This document shows positions 49,079-58,350 of a stretch of DNA of 64,000 nt, piece by piece. The stretch covers positions 310,001 through 374,000 of the forward strand of contig CAWCTX010000018.1 in assembly GCA_963798505.1 (NCBI GenBank), written 5' to 3'. How positions within the stretch are numbered: position 1 is the stretch's first letter; the number at the start of each line of letters is the position of its first letter. The notes beneath the pieces were generated by a model, which was given only the letters and a program-made list of their open reading frames with translations, ran no database searches and was not told the origin of the DNA. The DNA comes from CAVWSM01 sp963798505. GTDB lineage: Bacteria > Actinomycetota > Actinomycetes > Jiangellales > Jiangellaceae. The position numbers were made by a program, and so were the translations under genes.

Positions 49079-50047
49079 TCAGATATGAGCGCCGGCCGCC
49101 GCGGGCTCGCCGGCGTGCGCCAGGTCGGCAAGGAACCGCTCGGCGTCGAGCGCCGCGGCACAACCGGTGCCGGCGGCAGTGACCGCCTGGCGGTAGGTGT
49201 GGTCGACGAGGTCGCCGGCCGCGAAGACACCGGGCAGGTTGGTGTGCGTAGTGCGCCCCTCGGTCAGCACGTAGCCCTGCTCGTCGAGGTCGACCTGGCC
49301 ACGAACGAGCTCGGACCGGGGGTCGTGCCCGACGGCGACGAACAGGCCCGTCACGGGGATCTGCGAAACCTCGCCGGTCTTGAGGTTGCGAAGCGTGACT
49401 CCGGTCAGCTGGTCGGTGCCGTCGAGCGAGATGACCTCGCTGTCCCAGATGAAGCGGATCTTGTCGTTGGCGAATGCCCGTTCCTGCATCACCTTGGACG
49501 CCCGCAGCTCGTCGCGGCGGTGGATCACCGTGACCGACCGCGCGAACCGCGTCAGGAACGTGGCCTCCTCCATGGCCGAGTCACCGCCACCCACGACCGC
49601 GATGTCCTGCTCCCGGAAGAAGAACCCGTCACAGGTCGCACACCACGACACGCCATGACCGGACAGCAGGTCCTCACCGGGGAGGCCGAGCCGGCGATAG
49701 CTGGACCCCATGGCCAGCACGACGGCAAGCGCACGATGCTCGGTGCCCGCGCTGTCGCGTACGACCTTGATGTCTCCAGTCAGGTCGACCGAGACCACGT
49801 CGTCGGTCACCAGCTCGGCGCCGAACCGCTCGGCCTGGGCGCGCATCGAGTCCATCAGCTCGGGGCCCTGGATGCCCTTGGGGAAGCCCGGGTAGTTCTC
49901 CACCTCGGTGGTGTTCATGAGCGCGCCACCAGCAGTGACCGAACCCTCGAACACCAGCGGGGCGAGGTTGGCCCGAGCGGCATACAGCGCCGCGGTGTAA
50001 CCCGCCGGGCCGGAGCCGATCACGATGACGTTGTGGATCTCGCTCAC
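49079..50047 (-). CDS. trxB: Thioredoxin-disulfide reductase
   Basis: A 322-residue flavoenzyme that passes electrons from NADPH to thioredoxin. Motifs are the FAD site VIVIGSGPAGYTAALYAARA, the redox pair WCATCDGFF, the NADPH site DIAVVGGGDSAMEEATFL and the C-terminal FAD segment GVFAAGDLVDHTYRQAVTAA. Upstream lies a SigR-type promoter, which fits control by thiol-oxidative stress. Confidence 0.97.
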   Translation of the reverse strand: MSEIHNVIVIGSGPAGYTAALYAARANLAPLVFEGSVTAGGALMNTTEVENYPGFPKGIQGPELMDSMRAQAERFGAELVTDDVVSVDLTGDIKVVRDSAGTEHRALAVVLAMGSSYRRLGLPGEDLLSGHGVSWCATCDGFFFREQDIAVVGGGDSAMEEATFLTRFARSVTVIHRRDELRASKVMQERAFANDKIRFIWDSEVISLDGTDQLTGVTLRNLKTGEVSQIPVTGLFVAVGHDPRSELVRGQVDLDEQGYVLTEGRTTHTNLPGVFAAGDLVDHTYRQAVTAAGTGCAAALDAERFLADLAHAGEPAAAGAHI

Positions 50048-50109
50048 GCGGGTCCCTTCTCAGACAGGAGCACAACTCAGCGACCTCGATCACGAGGCAC
50101 TGACTCGAA

Positions 50110-50135
50110 AACAAATCCTAGGTGGTCGGCATTCC
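50110..50135 (-). promoter_or_regulatory. SigR/SigH-type oxidative-stress promoter of trxBA
   Basis: On the minus strand GGAAT (50135-50131) and GTT (50112-50110) are separated by exactly 18 bases, the consensus of actinobacterial SigR/SigH promoters. It lies about 63 bases upstream of the trxB start. The trxBA operon is a classic SigR target in Streptomyces, so the assignment is sensible, though not proven here. Confidence 0.65.
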
Positions 50136-50161
50136 GAGCCGGGTCGCGCGGCGCGCCCACG

Positions 50162-51013
50162 TCAACGGGGCACCTCGACGCTGACGAGCGCATCGTCGGC
50201 GGGCGAGTCGCAGCTCGGCAGGACCACGCCGGTGACGGTGTCGGTCGACAGCCCTTCCACAGCGACGAGCACGACCTGCTCGCTGCCGAGCTGGAAGGCG
50301 GTCGCGCCCAGCACCCGCCGACCGAGGTCGGTCTGGAGCTGCGCGCCACAGTCGGCCGGCAGGGCGTCGGCCGTCACACCGGACCGCTCGGCGGCACCCG
50401 CACCGGCGGTCGGTGCCGGCGCCAGCTCGCTGCCCGCAGCGTCGGTCGGCTGCGCCTGGGCCGCGTCGGCGAGCGGCTCGGGGGCGTCCAGTGAGTCCCC
50501 GCTGGCCAGCTGGCGGGTTGCGGCGAAGAGCCTGACCGTGTCGGTCGCGGGTGCATCGGCGGCCGACTCGTTGCCGCTGGCCACGGTGTCGGTGGGCTGC
50601 TCCAGCGTCTGGGTCGCGATGTAGCCGACACTGCCCACGGCCACGATGCTCGCCGCGATCGTCGCCAGGCGCGGCCACCAGCGCCGCTTCGGCAGCTGCG
50701 TCACCACCGTCTGACGGGCCGCAACAGTCGGAACCCGGTCGGCGCCGATCGCCGCAGGCACGACGCCCTCCCCGCCGCGCAACCTGACCTCGGCGGCCAG
50801 GGCGACGTCGATCCGCCGCACGACATCGAACGGGGTGCCGCGCTCGGGCGGGACACTGGCGAGCTCTGTCCGGACCGCCATCAGCTCACCGAGCCGTTCC
50901 TGGCACACCGCGCAGCCCGCGAGGTGGGCCCGGGTGGCGGGGGCCTCGGGGGTGCCGTCCAGGAGGCCCTCGTCGAGATAGGCCAGGGCATCGAGATCGA
51001 GATGCTCGCTCAT
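50162..51013 (-). CDS. Anti-sigma factor, zinc-binding type, for SigM
   Basis: A 283-residue membrane protein. The N-terminal anti-sigma domain has the zinc motif ATRAHLAGCAVCQERLGEL (His-x3-Cys-x2-Cys). One membrane helix (LATIAASIVAVGSVGYIAT) leads to an extracytoplasmic domain with one clear cysteine pair (LPADCGAQLQ, VLPSCDSPAD). The ATG start overlaps the sigM stop by four bases, the standard arrangement for sigma and anti-sigma pairs. The homologue in M. tuberculosis is Rv3912. Confidence 0.85.
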   Translation of the reverse strand: MSEHLDLDALAYLDEGLLDGTPEAPATRAHLAGCAVCQERLGELMAVRTELASVPPERGTPFDVVRRIDVALAAEVRLRGGEGVVPAAIGADRVPTVAARQTVVTQLPKRRWWPRLATIAASIVAVGSVGYIATQTLEQPTDTVASGNESAADAPATDTVRLFAATRQLASGDSLDAPEPLADAAQAQPTDAAGSELAPAPTAGAGAAERSGVTADALPADCGAQLQTDLGRRVLGATAFQLGSEQVVLVAVEGLSTDTVTGVVLPSCDSPADDALVSVEVPR

Positions 51014-51714
51014 CCGGTGGCACCTCCCTCCGGCACGTCGGTCCGCGGGGTGGGCTGCCCCGCGAGCACGGGACCCGCCGCCTCAGCCGGCTCAGCTGGT
51101 CGTTGTGGTGGGACGTCAGCGCGGCCCACGCGGTTCCGTCGACCGGGCGCCAAAAGGGGTACGAGTCGCGCCCGCGCCCGCGCGCACCGACTCTTCACGG
51201 TGCCGGGAGCAACCCCCAGGATCGCCGCGGCGTCGTCGACCGAGTAGCCCTGCATGTCGACCAGCACCAGTGCGGCCCGCTGTTCGACCGGCAGCGTCGC
51301 CAAGGCCGCGGCGACGTCGGTGCGCATCGCCGCGTGCTCGGCGGGGTCGGGGGTACGGGCGGGGGGCACCTCGTGGTCCGAGTCGGGCAGCGGGACGGCC
51401 GGCCGTACGTTCTGTCGCCGCACCCGGTCGAGGCAGGCGTTGACCACGATGCGGTGCAGCCATGTCGTCACGGCCGCGTCGCCCCGGAAGGTGTCGGCGC
51501 GACGGAAGGCGCTGACCAGCGCGTCCTGGAGGGCGTCGGCGGCCTCCTCCCGGTCGCCGAGCGTGCGCAGCGCGACGGCCCACAGGCGATCACGGTGCCG
51601 GCGCACGAGCTCGGCGAACGCGTCGGGATCCCCGTGGGTGTGGGCGGCCAGCAGCTCCTTGTCGGAGGGGCCGGTCACCTCCGCTGCCCCGGTGTCCGTG
51701 GAGGGGCCGGTCAT
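51010..51714 (-). CDS. sigM: ECF sigma factor SigM
   Basis: A 234-residue extracytoplasmic-function sigma factor. Region 2 is AFAELVRRHRDRLWAVALRT with DREEAADALQDALVSAFRR, and region 4 is LPVEQRAALVLVDMQGYSV and DDAAAILGVAPGTVKSR. A disordered basic and Pro-rich C-terminal tail of about 40 residues is present. ATG 51714 overlaps the stop of the upstream pseudokinase gene by four bases. The gene order murJ-pseudokinase-sigM-anti-sigma-trxB equals the mycobacterial locus, on which the SigM name rests. Confidence 0.88.
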   Translation of the reverse strand: MTGPSTDTGAAEVTGPSDKELLAAHTHGDPDAFAELVRRHRDRLWAVALRTLGDREEAADALQDALVSAFRRADTFRGDAAVTTWLHRIVVNACLDRVRRQNVRPAVPLPDSDHEVPPARTPDPAEHAAMRTDVAAALATLPVEQRAALVLVDMQGYSVDDAAAILGVAPGTVKSRCARARARLVPLLAPGRRNRVGRADVPPQRPAEPAEAAGPVLAGQPTPRTDVPEGGATG

Positions 51715-53225
51715 TCGCTGAGGACGACCTCGCGGATGCCACCGCGATAGTTGGCGCCGTCCTGCGCCAGCGAGGTGAACCACAGGAGTACGAACCGGGT
51801 CTGGACCGGCTCGTCGAGCTGCACCGTCACATCGGTGGCGGCGTCGGCGACCGTACCGACGGTCTGCCACGCCTCTGCGTCGGTCGGCGCCGACGTGCTG
51901 TCCGCCGGGGCGACGCGCACCTCCAGGTCAGGCCCCGCGTTGAGCAACCCGAGTTGGACGCTGCTGAGGGTGCGTTCCTCGCCGACGTCAAGGATGAGCC
52001 CGACGCCGGGCTTGAGCGCCTCGAGCGGGCTGTTGTACTCCTGCGACTCCCATGCGGTTGCCGGATCGCCATCGAACGCGAGGGTGACCTCGTCCGGATG
52101 CTCGGCATTGTCGTCGCCGTACGGGTCGAAATCCTCGGCCGCGACCACCTGCAATGGTCCCGACGCGGTCCCGTTGTCGCCGCCGGGCGCGGCGTCGCCG
52201 TCGCCGGGCGAGTCCGACACCGCGTCGAGCAGCAGCGACAGCCCGAACAACGCTCCGCCCACGAGCAGCAGGGCGCCCGCGATCGCGCCCAGCAGGCGCA
52301 TCTGGCCACCGGATCGCCGCACTGGTGGGGCGGCGGCGCTCGCAGGGCGCCACGTCGGGGCCGTCGCCGGCGTCGACTCCTCGACGCCAATGGGCGTCGA
52401 CGCGACGAGCGCGGGCGGCGTGTCGGTCTGCTGCACCTCGGCCGGAGCGATCGCCCGGCGCACCGAGGCGGGCACCGCAGCGGCGAGGGCCGCGGCGACC
52501 TCGGCCGGGGTGCGCAGCGGGGCTGCCTGGTGTCGCGGCGGATCGCCGAGCGTGCGGTCGCACACCTCGTCGATGAGCCGCGGGATGCCGGCCCGGACCT
52601 GCCGCGGCGACGGCAGGTGGCCGTCGAGCCGTGGCGCCGGCACCAGATTCGTACGCTCCCTTCCGGCCCACCGACCGGTAAGCGCCGCATAGAGGATGCG
52701 CGCGGTGCCGCGGGCATCCTCGAGCGCCGGATTGTCGGCGACGATGCCGCGCAGGGTGGCATCGGTGGCCAAGCCGGTGATCTTGACCGCACCATCCCGG
52801 CCGATGATCACCGAGTCGGGGGTCAGCGCGAGGTGCGCCAGCCCCTGCTCGTGCGCGCTGGTGAGCGCCTCGGCGACCTCGCGTGCCAGGGCGCCGGCCC
52901 GCTCGGGCGGCAGCGGCCCGGAGTCGTCCAGCAGGCCACTGAGGTTGTGCCCGGCAAGCCACTCCCGGATCAGGTAGCAGCGGTCTTCCTGCTGGCTGGC
53001 GTCGAGCACCCGGAGAAACCGTGGATCCCGAGTGAGCGCGGCTGCGCGGGCCGCCGCGAGAAACGGCTCCGTGCGGGCGTCGTGCACCGGCAGGGTCTGG
53101 ACGAGCACGGACCGCGAGAGCACCTCGTCAACGGCGCGCCACGAACGCACGTTGTCCGCGTCGAGGAGCAGCTCCTCGACGCGGTATCGGCCGGCCAGCC
53201 GAAGCCCCGGCTCGATGGCGGTCAC
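51711..53225 (-). CDS. Membrane pseudokinase with extracellular discoidin-like domain
   Basis: A 504-residue protein. Residues 1-270 follow the protein kinase fold, but the key residues are lost: LAHLALTPDSVII replaces the HRDxKPxN loop, KITGLATDA replaces DFG, and no glycine-rich loop is seen. A membrane helix (LLGAIAGALLLVGGALFGLSL) leads to an outer domain (DPATAWESQEYNSPLEALKP ... RFVLLWFTSLAQ) like F5/8-type galactose-binding modules. In mycobacteria the equivalent is fused to MurJ (MviN), is phosphorylated by PknB and binds FhaA. Here it is a separate gene beside murJ. Confidence 0.85.
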   Translation of the reverse strand: MTAIEPGLRLAGRYRVEELLLDADNVRSWRAVDEVLSRSVLVQTLPVHDARTEPFLAAARAAALTRDPRFLRVLDASQQEDRCYLIREWLAGHNLSGLLDDSGPLPPERAGALAREVAEALTSAHEQGLAHLALTPDSVIIGRDGAVKITGLATDATLRGIVADNPALEDARGTARILYAALTGRWAGRERTNLVPAPRLDGHLPSPRQVRAGIPRLIDEVCDRTLGDPPRHQAAPLRTPAEVAAALAAAVPASVRRAIAPAEVQQTDTPPALVASTPIGVEESTPATAPTWRPASAAAPPVRRSGGQMRLLGAIAGALLLVGGALFGLSLLLDAVSDSPGDGDAAPGGDNGTASGPLQVVAAEDFDPYGDDNAEHPDEVTLAFDGDPATAWESQEYNSPLEALKPGVGLILDVGEERTLSSVQLGLLNAGPDLEVRVAPADSTSAPTDAEAWQTVGTVADAATDVTVQLDEPVQTRFVLLWFTSLAQDGANYRGGIREVVLSE

Positions 53226-53258
53226 GGTGTCGTGCTCCTCCGTCGTGCCTCCCGAGGC

Positions 53259-55067
53259 CTACCGACGATCTGGCGCCCGGTCAGAATCCACCTCATCGAC
53301 CGGACGACGATCCGGGGCCTGTTCGGGTTCCAGATCGTCGACCAGCTCACTGAGCTGGATGTCTTCGCCCATGCTAGGCGGCGGCAGGACCCCGGGCCCC
53401 CTGCGACGCACATGACGGCCGTCGCTGTCTGTACGACGGGCCCATTTGACGACGATCTCCAGCACGTCGGTGAAGGCGTACAGCCTGGTGGCGACGGCGA
53501 GCAGGGCGTACGTGATCAAGCCCACAACGACCGCGATGCCGGCGAGGGCCAGCTGGCCCAGGCGCGAGCTGCCCAGGGTCGAGTCGAAGAGCCGGACGAT
53601 CCCGACCGCGGCCGCGGCGGCCGGGATACCGGCGAGCAGGATGCGCAGGAACAGCAGCGGCAGCCCGAGCCGCAGCTCGGGCAGGTAGCGGGAGCGCAGC
53701 AGCAGGACGAACAGCGTGCCACCGACGATGTAGGCCGCACTCCAGGCGAGCCCGACGGCGATCGCGGTGTCTTCGGTGTCGAAGGCGCTTGTCAGCGCCA
53801 GTGCCGCGCCGACGTTGACCGCGGCCAGCACGATCTGCGCGAAGAACGGGGTGCGGGTGTCCTCGAACGCGTAGAAGCCACGGAGCACGAGGAAGTGCAC
53901 CGTGAACGCGATCAGCCCCGGCAGGAAAGCCACCATCGTGCGTGCCGTGGTCATGGTGCCCTCGTTGGCGGCGCCCCAGCTGAACATGCCGGTGACAAGT
54001 GGCTCGGCGACAACAGCCAGCATCAGTGCAATGGGCACGATGACCGCGAGACAGGTACGGATTGTGCCGGCGAGCGACTCGGTCACCCGGTCGGTGCGCT
54101 TGTCGACGACGTCGGCGCTGATGCTCGGCAGCAGCGCGGTCGCCAGGGAGACGGTGATGACCGCGTGCGGGACCATCACCAGCAGTTGCGCAGTGGTGTA
54201 GACCGCGACACCGCCGGCCTGGTCGACACCTCCGGTTGCCTGCTCGGCCGTCGCCGCACTGAGCAGTCGGACGATGACGATGTAGGCGAGCTGGTTGACG
54301 ACCACGAACAGCGTCGTCCATGCGCCCAGCCGGGCCACCTTGCCTAGGCCGACACCGCGCAGGTCGCGACGGAACCGCAGCTTGAGCCCCGCCCGGCGCA
54401 GCACCGGCACCAGGATCAGCGCCTGGATCGCCACGCCCAGCGTCGAGCCCAGGCCGAGCCAGGCTACCTCGGCGTCGGTGAAGGTGCTGCCTTCCTTGTG
54501 GCCGGCCACGGCGAGGTAGGTGCCGAAGACACCGATGACCACGATGTTGTTGAGCACCGGCGACCACATGAACGGCCCAAAGTTGTTGCGGGCGTTGAGC
54601 ATCATGCCCAGCAGCACGTAAAGGCCGAGGAAGAACAGCTGGGGCAGGCAGAACCGGGAGAACGCCACCATCGCGGCGAACTCTTCGGCCAGCTGCGGCT
54701 CCAACCAGCGGTCCGACACATAGAGCCGCAGCAGCCACGGCGCGGCGACGACGGCGAGCACGGTCGCGACCAGCAGGACCAGCGTGACCGCGGTGAACAC
54801 CCGCTGCGAGTAGGCCTCGCCTTGGTCGGTGTCGCGTTTGATCGACTGTACGAGCTGGGGCACGAGCACGCTGTTGAGCACGCCGCCGGCGACGAGCGCG
54901 TACATCGAGTAGGGGATGGTGTTGGCGATGCTGAAGATGTCGGCGGCGGCCACCCCGAGCCCGAGGGTGGCCGCGATCACCATGGCCCGCAGGAACCCGG
55001 TGGCCCGCGACGTCAGCGTGCCCGCGGCCATCACGGCGCTGGAGCGCACGAGGCCTTCGGCCCTCAC
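53259..55067 (-). CDS. murJ: Lipid II flippase MurJ (MviN)
   Basis: A 602-residue MOP-superfamily membrane protein with 14 or more helices that flips lipid II across the membrane. Family features are SSAVMAAGTLTSRATGFLRA at the start, ADIFSIANTIPYSMYALVAGG, FCLPQLFFLGLYVLLGMMLNAR and VVNQLAYIVIVRLLSAAT. The C-terminal 80 residues are polar and acidic (SELVDDLEPEQAPDRRP), without the fused pseudokinase domain of mycobacteria. Its start overlaps the DUF6049 stop by four bases. Confidence 0.93.
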   Translation of the reverse strand: MRAEGLVRSSAVMAAGTLTSRATGFLRAMVIAATLGLGVAAADIFSIANTIPYSMYALVAGGVLNSVLVPQLVQSIKRDTDQGEAYSQRVFTAVTLVLLVATVLAVVAAPWLLRLYVSDRWLEPQLAEEFAAMVAFSRFCLPQLFFLGLYVLLGMMLNARNNFGPFMWSPVLNNIVVIGVFGTYLAVAGHKEGSTFTDAEVAWLGLGSTLGVAIQALILVPVLRRAGLKLRFRRDLRGVGLGKVARLGAWTTLFVVVNQLAYIVIVRLLSAATAEQATGGVDQAGGVAVYTTAQLLVMVPHAVITVSLATALLPSISADVVDKRTDRVTESLAGTIRTCLAVIVPIALMLAVVAEPLVTGMFSWGAANEGTMTTARTMVAFLPGLIAFTVHFLVLRGFYAFEDTRTPFFAQIVLAAVNVGAALALTSAFDTEDTAIAVGLAWSAAYIVGGTLFVLLLRSRYLPELRLGLPLLFLRILLAGIPAAAAAVGIVRLFDSTLGSSRLGQLALAGIAVVVGLITYALLAVATRLYAFTDVLEIVVKWARRTDSDGRHVRRRGPGVLPPPSMGEDIQLSELVDDLEPEQAPDRRPVDEVDSDRAPDRR

Positions 55068-57236
55068 CGCACCTCCTCGTGCTGGCGCGCAGCTGCTTCG
55101 GCAGCAGGGGTCGTGGCGTCGGCTGAGGCCAGTGGTTCGGGCTTGCGGGATCGACGGATGCGGCGCACGACGCGGAACCCGGCGGCGATGAACAGCAGTG
55201 CCGCTGCTCCACCGACGATGATCCAGCTGAGCGTGTCGTAGTTGGTCGCCACGACCTCGAAACGATGTGGCACCCCGAACCGCTCGCCGTCGGGGGTCTG
55301 GAGGGTCACTGTGACCGGCACCCGTCCGTTGGCCGTCGCCGTGGCCTCGACGTCGACCTGCGCCTTGCTGCCGGCCGGCACCTCGACCAGCTCGCTGTCG
55401 GAGACCTCCAAGCGGTCGGGGTTGCTCGAGGCGAACGCGAGCCGCACCTGCACCGGAACCGCGAGGGCGTTGGACACCTCGACCGGGAACCGCCCGCTGT
55501 TGCTCGACAGCCGCAGCTGCTCAGGGACGACGACGCTGATCTGCTGAAGCCCGTTGGCCACACCTTGGCTCACGACGGCCAGATATCCGGTGCCGCCGGC
55601 TGTGCCGCGCCACGCGCTGGACACGCCGCGAAGCAGCGCCTCGTCATGGGCGGCGCGCTGGTCGTCGGGCTCCACGAGCACCGAGTCGAACCGGTCGAGC
55701 TCGGTGCGCAGCGCAGCCGCCGCCTCGACTTGTGCTGCGGGGATCTCAGCAGCGGCGTCGGAGTCGGAGTAGTCGAGCGTGACCTCAGGGGTCGACTCGG
55801 CGAGCTCGGGGGTAGCCATCGCGGTCGGCGCGATCCAGGGCGTGCTCGTCCAGGCCTGCAGCAGTGCGTCCAGCGCCTCAGGGTCGGGCGACCAGCGATG
55901 CTCCGGCAGGCCAAGTAGTGCGGCGGGCGGCTGTCTCGTCATCTCGCGCCTCGAACGCCGCCATCGCAGTCTCCGCGAGGAGCGACTGCCGCACATCCAG
56001 GCTGCTTCGTGGCTCGTCAGCGCCGGCGAGGGCCGCATCGAGGCCGGGGTCACTGACCAGGGCAGCCAGATCGGCACCCCCGGTGCCGACGCGCGCCGTC
56101 GGGCCCGCGGCGGGCACCGCCTGAACCGCGTCACCCGACAGGACCAGTGTGCGGGCGGACGCGCCAGCCAAGGCTTCGGCGGTCGCGTCATTGAGTGCAC
56201 CCGCAACGGGAGCGAGGACACCAGACTCAACCGCGGGACCTTCACCTGTGCCGGCCGAAAGCACCGACCCGACGGCCTCGTCCGCGCTCGCCGTAGCGCG
56301 TACGGCCGGAGCGTCGGCGCCCTCGGCCCGGACGACCGCGACGAGGTCGGTGTCGGCGTACGGAAGTGCGGCCACCCACGACTCGTCGCCCAACGTGTCG
56401 CGCAGCGTGGTCAGCCAGTCCACCGCGGTGCTGTCGCCTCCGTCGGCCATGGCAGCCGCCGTGACCAACAGGTCGGGGTCGAGCAGCCATCCCACCGGTG
56501 CCGCGGCCGCGGAGGCCAGCAGCCGGCCGAGCCGGCCATCAGCGGCCAGCTCGGTGGCCAGATGGTCGTCGGTCAGCCGGCCGTCGGGCAGCAGCGACGG
56601 CGTGCTGCTCAGCGGCCACAGCATGCTCACGGGCACCTGCTGAAGCGGCTCTGCGTCGAGGTAGGGGAGCACGGTGCGCACCTGCGCGACAGTCTGGCGG
56701 GACCGGTCGGCTCGGGTGGCACTCACGTCGACGCCGACAACGTAGACACCCGCCTCGGCCAGCCCGAGGTCGTCGAGGGGGACGGAGAGGTTGAAGGGAG
56801 CGCTGTCACCCGCGTCGAGATCGCCCACCGGCACGAAGTGCGCCGCGTTGCGGCGGCCGGCCCGAAAGTCGTCGTCCTCGGCGACTCGGCGCACCTCGTC
56901 ACGGGTCTCCAGGGCATCGCGGCTGGAGCGCAGCGAGACGTTGACGCGCCCCATCGACTCGGTGCCGTTGTTGGTCACGGTGCCGGACAGCAGCAGGTCG
57001 GTGCCGTCGACCAGATAGGCCGAGGTCGCCGTGCTCAGCTCGACGGTGACCGCCGGCTCGCTCTCGCCACCCGGGGTGCTGGGAGACGTCGGTGCCGCCG
57101 GCGAGGGGGTACGGGTCGAGGCGAAGCTGCCGATCGTGCCCAACGCCACACAGGCGCCCGCGAGGACAGCCGTGGCGACGCCCCGCCGCGCTGCTCGGCT
57201 GCCGCGAGCGCACACGGTGGACTTCGAGCGCGGCAT
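55064..57236 (-). CDS. DUF6049 family secreted membrane protein (one frameshift)
   Basis: This is the Rv3909-like protein that precedes murJ in actinobacteria. A signal or anchor helix (GVATAVLAGACVALGTIGSFA) is followed by a large extracytoplasmic region of about 600 residues and a C-terminal membrane helix (LSWIIVGGAAALLFIAAGFRVV) with a basic tail. Beta-rich segments are VSLRSSRDALETRDEVRRV near the N-terminus and PVTVTLQTPDGERFGVPHRF near the end. A one-base change near 55,925 joins two frames. The function is unknown; co-occurrence with murJ suggests a role in wall-precursor export. Confidence 0.85.
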
Positions 57237-57302
57237 CCTCTCAGCCTAGGTCAACAGGAGCCCGCGACATGACCGGGCACGACCTGCCACGGAACGGCGA
57301 GC

Positions 57303-57334
57303 CGACGCACCGTTCTTTGGTGTGGAGGCGAGCG
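57303..57334 (-). repeat. 32-bp dispersed repeat, copy 2 (between DUF6049 and pcnA)
   Basis: The reverse complement of 38564-38595 occurs here without mismatch. It lies between the divergent starts of the DUF6049 gene (57236) and pcnA (57365), about 30 bases from the pcnA GTG, so it overlaps the likely promoter zone of both. Confidence 0.8.
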
Positions 57335-57364
57335 TGACCATGGATCCGCCTACTCTGGTACGTC

Positions 57365-58349
57365 GTGACCGCCCCCGCCGAGCCGCCACAGCGCCCGTCG
57401 ATCGCCCGCGCCCAGGAGTCGGCGATCCGCGAGCTGCTGCGCGTGTCGCCGGTCATCGACGCGCTGGGCGAGCGGTTCGCGGCTGCCGGGCACGAGATCG
57501 CCCTCGTCGGCGGGTCCGTTCGCGACGCGCTTCTCGACCGGCTGGGCAACGATCTCGACTTCGCGACCTCGGCGCGGCCCGAGCAGACCAAGAAGCTGCT
57601 GTCCGGGTGGGCCGATGCGGTCTTCGACGTCGGGCAGGCCTTTGGCACGATCGGGGCCCGCAAGGGCCCGTACCTGATCGAAATCACGACCTACCGGGCC
57701 GAGAGCTATGACCGGACGAGCCGCAAGCCAGAGGTGACCTACGGCTCGACGCTCGACGGCGACCTGGTGCGCCGCGACTTCACGATCAACGCGATGGCCG
57801 TGGCGTTGCCGCTGCGTACGTTCGTCGACCCGCACGGCGGTGTCGTCGACCTGGCCATGGGGATGCTGCGCACTCCCGGCACGCCCGAGTCGTCGTTCGA
57901 CGACGATCCGCTGCGGATGATGCGGGCGGCGCGGTTCGCGGCCCAACTGGGGTTCGACGTTGCTCCGGAAGTGGTGGCGGCGATCACCGCGATGGCCGAG
58001 CGCATCGAGATCGTGTCTGCCGAGCGCGTCCGGGACGAGCTGTCCAAGCTGGTCCTCGCACCCGACCCGCGGCGCGGGCTCACCCTGCTCGTCGAGACCG
58101 GGCTCGCCGACCGGGTGGTGCCCGAGCTTCCGGCCCTGAAGCTGGAGATCGACGAGCACCACCGGCACAAGGACGTCTACGAGCATTCGCTCACCGTGCT
58201 GGAGCAGGCGATCGAGCTGGAGTCGCGGCTCGACGGCGGCGGACCCGACCTCGTCGTCCGGCTGGCCGCTCTGCTGCACGACATCGGCAAGCCGGCTACG
58301 CGGCGGTTCGAGCCGGGTGGTGGTGTCTCGTTCCACCACCACGAGATGG
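57365..58349 (+). CDS. pcnA: CCA tRNA nucleotidyltransferase, truncated at the junction
   Basis: This enzyme adds or repairs the CCA end of tRNA. From GTG 57365, the nucleotidyltransferase head is clear: ALVGGSVRDALLDRLGNDLDF, the second catalytic segment VRRDFTINAMAVALPL and SSFDDDPLRMMRAARFAAQL. A C-terminal HD domain begins with LAALLHDIGKPATRRFEPGG and reaches VSFHHHE. At that point (about 58,345) homology stops abruptly after some 327 residues of an expected 470-480. The codons that follow belong to the minus-strand ligase sequence, so this is a broken gene end, not a natural stop. Confidence 0.9.
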
Positions 58350-58350
58350 A
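58346..58350. other. Sequence junction: actinobacterial origin block to unrelated DNA
   Basis: Left of this point pcnA homology is intact through HHHE. Right of it the minus strand reads an ATP-dependent ligase. Both genes lose their remaining parts at the same base, and base composition drops from very GC-rich to moderate. No tRNA, direct repeat or attachment core is visible at the join. A chimeric assembly or clone is the simplest reading; a deletion or integration breakpoint is possible. Confidence 0.8.

Noticed and set aside
53374..55212. A 612-codon minus-strand frame overlapping murJ
   Set aside because: It is the alternative frame of murJ, rich in Arg, Gly and His with no hydrophobic helices; the murJ frame has clear family motifs.
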